Below, piece after piece: positions 6,565-7,925 of a stretch of 7,925 nt of DNA. The translations under genes were made by a program, and so were the position numbers. The notes under the pieces were generated by a model that saw only the letters and a list, made by a program, of their open reading frames with translations, ran no database searches and was not told the DNA's origin. Position 1 is the stretch's first letter. Each line of letters starts with the position of its first letter. Source of the DNA: Pseudomonadota bacterium (GTDB lineage Bacteria > Pseudomonadota > Gammaproteobacteria > Steroidobacterales > Woeseiaceae); contig JAKSCZ010000306.1 in assembly GCA_022360335.1 (NCBI GenBank), positions 1 to 7,925 of the forward strand. The letters run 5' to 3'.

Positions 6565-7925
6565 TCAGCCGATGGCGAGCCGCGAGACGTCCGCAACGTC
6601 GAGGAACAACGCGCGCAGCTCGCCGAGCAGGGCCAGACGGTTGTTGCGTACGGCCTCGTCGTCGACCATGACCATGACGTCGTCGAAGAAACGGTCCACG
6701 GGATCGCGAAGATCGGCGAGCTCGTTCAGGACCTCGGCGTATCGCCGCTCCTCGAGCATCGGGGCGACTTTGTCGCGTGCGTTCCGAAGCGCATTGCAGA
6801 GCGCCTTCTCCGCGTCGAGCTCGAGGCGCTTGTTTTTCACCCTGAGCCCCCCGGGATCGCCGGCCTGCCGCAGGATATTGGCGATGCGCTTGTTGGCGGC
6901 CGCGAGGCTCCCGGCCTGGTCGAGCCGGGCGAACGTCTGCACGGCGGCGAGACGCCGGTCGAAGTCGACCAGCGACACCGGCTCGCGCGCCATGACGGCG
7001 TCGAAGGTTTCGGTCCCGAGCCCGGCATCGCGATCGAGGAAGTAGCGACGAAGGCGATCGGCAACGAAACCGTACAGCGCCGCGGCGAGCGCATCGTTGC
7101 CGGTCTCGCCGGGCGGCTGCTCCGCTACCGCGAACGCGATCAGCGCCTTGAGATCGACGTCGATGCCGCGCTCGATGACGATGCGAACCGTCCCCAGCGC
7201 GGCGCGGCGCAGACCGAAGGGGTCGCGGTTGCCGCCGGGTTTCCTGCCGATCGAGAAGATGCCCGCCAGCGTATCGAGTTTTTCGGCGATGGCGAGGATC
7301 TGCCCGGCAGGCGAGGCCGGCAGCTCGTCGCCGGCAAAACGGGGCCGGTAATGCTCGGCGATCGCGTCGGCGACCGCCTGCGGTTCGCCGTCGGACAGCG
7401 CGTAGTAGCGCCCCATCGTCCCCTGCAGGTCCGGGAATTCGCCGACCATGTCCGTGGTCAGGTCGCACTTCGCGAGCTCGGCGGCGCGTGCAGGGATTTC
7501 GGCGTCGGCGCCGAGCCGCTCGGCAAGCCACGCGGCGATGCGCGCGATGCGGCGGCTCCTGTCGTACAGGCTGCCGAGACCCCGCTGGTAGACGACCTCG
7601 CGCAGCGATTCCGCGCGGCTGCCGAGCGGCTTCCTGCGGTCGGACTCCCAGAAGAAAGCGGCGTCTGCCAGCCGCGGCCGGATAACGCGCTCATTGCCTT
7701 CGATGACCCGCTCGGGGTCCTTGCTCTCGAGGTTTGCGACCGTCACGAAATGCGGCAGCAGTTTGCCGTCGTCGCCGGCGACGGGGAAGTAACGCTGGTG
7801 CCCGGTCAGCGTGGAGATCACGACCTCCCGGGGCAGGTCGAGGTAGACCTCGTCGAATGCACCGACGATGGGGACCGGCCATTCCGCGAGCGCGGCGACC
7901 TCGTCGTAGAGCGACTCGCCGTCGA
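6565..7925 (-). CDS. glyS: glycyl-tRNA synthetase beta subunit, C-terminal part (5' end outside window)
   Basis: Beta subunit of the bacterial alpha2beta2 glycyl-tRNA synthetase, which with GlyQ charges tRNA-Gly. The frame is open to the right edge (first full codon 7923-7921); 452 residues are visible of about 690 usual, so roughly the first third is missing. Recognisable blocks in order are DEVAALAEWPVPIVGAF, GHQRYFPV (about 7803-7780), the HD-like region with AKCDLTTDMVGEFPDLQG and YRPRFAGDELP, LDTLAGIFSIG, then DPFGLRRAALG, and the C-terminal anticodon-binding domain ending FFDDVMVMVDDEAVRNNRL...LFLDVADVSRL. These match E. coli GlyS closely from memory. TGA at 6567-6565. glyQ would be expected just upstream, outside the window, with the operon promoter ahead of it. 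Confidence 0.97.
   Translation of the reverse strand, partial: DGESLYDEVAALAEWPVPIVGAFDEVYLDLPREVVISTLTGHQRYFPVAGDDGKLLPHFVTVANLESKDPERVIEGNERVIRPRLADAAFFWESDRRKPLGSRAESLREVVYQRGLGSLYDRSRRIARIAAWLAERLGADAEIPARAAELAKCDLTTDMVGEFPDLQGTMGRYYALSDGEPQAVADAIAEHYRPRFAGDELPASPAGQILAIAEKLDTLAGIFSIGRKPGGNRDPFGLRRAALGTVRIVIERGIDVDLKALIAFAVAEQPPGETGNDALAAALYGFVADRLRRYFLDRDAGLGTETFDAVMAREPVSLVDFDRRLAAVQTFARLDQAGSLAAANKRIANILRQAGDPGGLRVKNKRLELDAEKALCNALRNARDKVAPMLEERRYAEVLNELADLRDPVDRFFDDVMVMVDDEAVRNNRLALLGELRALFLDVADVSRLAIG

Noticed and set aside
6563..7531. Extension of the gmhB frame upstream through glyS
   Set aside because: This part is an Arg-rich off-frame reading of glyS. GmhB similarity begins right after the ATG at 6562.
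1..7925. Mobile element, CRISPR array, defence island, tRNA or biosynthetic cluster
   Set aside because: No transposase, integrase, direct-repeat array, cloverleaf or clustered unknown genes were seen. Every gene belongs to a known family.

Overview
This is a gene-dense, high-G+C stretch of bacterial chromosome, read as a gammaproteobacterium. The GyrB fragment carries the long insert in its TOPRIM region that is typical of E. coli-type GyrB. The gene set gyrB + glyS-gmhB-plsC is the origin-proximal neighbourhood known from Pseudomonas and relatives (dnaA-dnaN-recF-gyrB followed by plsC/lptA, gmhB, glyS, glyQ on the opposite strand). A free-living, LPS-bearing lineage such as Xanthomonadales/Woeseiales-like bacteria would fit, but the exact order cannot be decided from sequence alone.

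Layout. Plus strand: the 3' three-fifths of gyrB (2-1450, cut by the left edge); a 119-nt spacer (1451-1569) with a possible weak terminator, a GC-rich hairpin and a clear Shine-Dalgarno; then a complete M13 (neprilysin/PepO-like) zinc endopeptidase with a lipoprotein-like signal (1570-3618). Only 12 nt separate its stop from the stop of the convergent minus-strand cluster. Reading from the right edge leftwards, that cluster is glyS (3' part, 7923-6565), gmhB (6562-6002), plsC (6005-5265) and an M28-family zinc peptidase lipoprotein (5268-3631). The junctions are +2 nt, -4 nt (ATGA) and -4 nt (GTGA), so the four genes almost certainly form one translationally coupled transcription unit.

How the genes fit together. 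The glyS-gmhB-plsC block is housekeeping: glycine tRNA charging, a heptose step for the LPS inner core, and phosphatidic acid synthesis. gyrB supplies the ATPase subunit of gyrase. The two metallopeptidases are the accessory part. Both look exported and lipid-anchored and both belong to families that cleave peptides, so together they could serve extracytoplasmic peptide degradation. They sit back to back between gyrB and plsC, where Pseudomonas has no such genes.

I see no mobile element, CRISPR array, tRNA, rRNA or pseudogene, and no evidence for a novel defence or biosynthetic system. The long antisense open frames opposite gyrB and both peptidases are high-G+C shadows. The observations offered in Part 2 are therefore modest.
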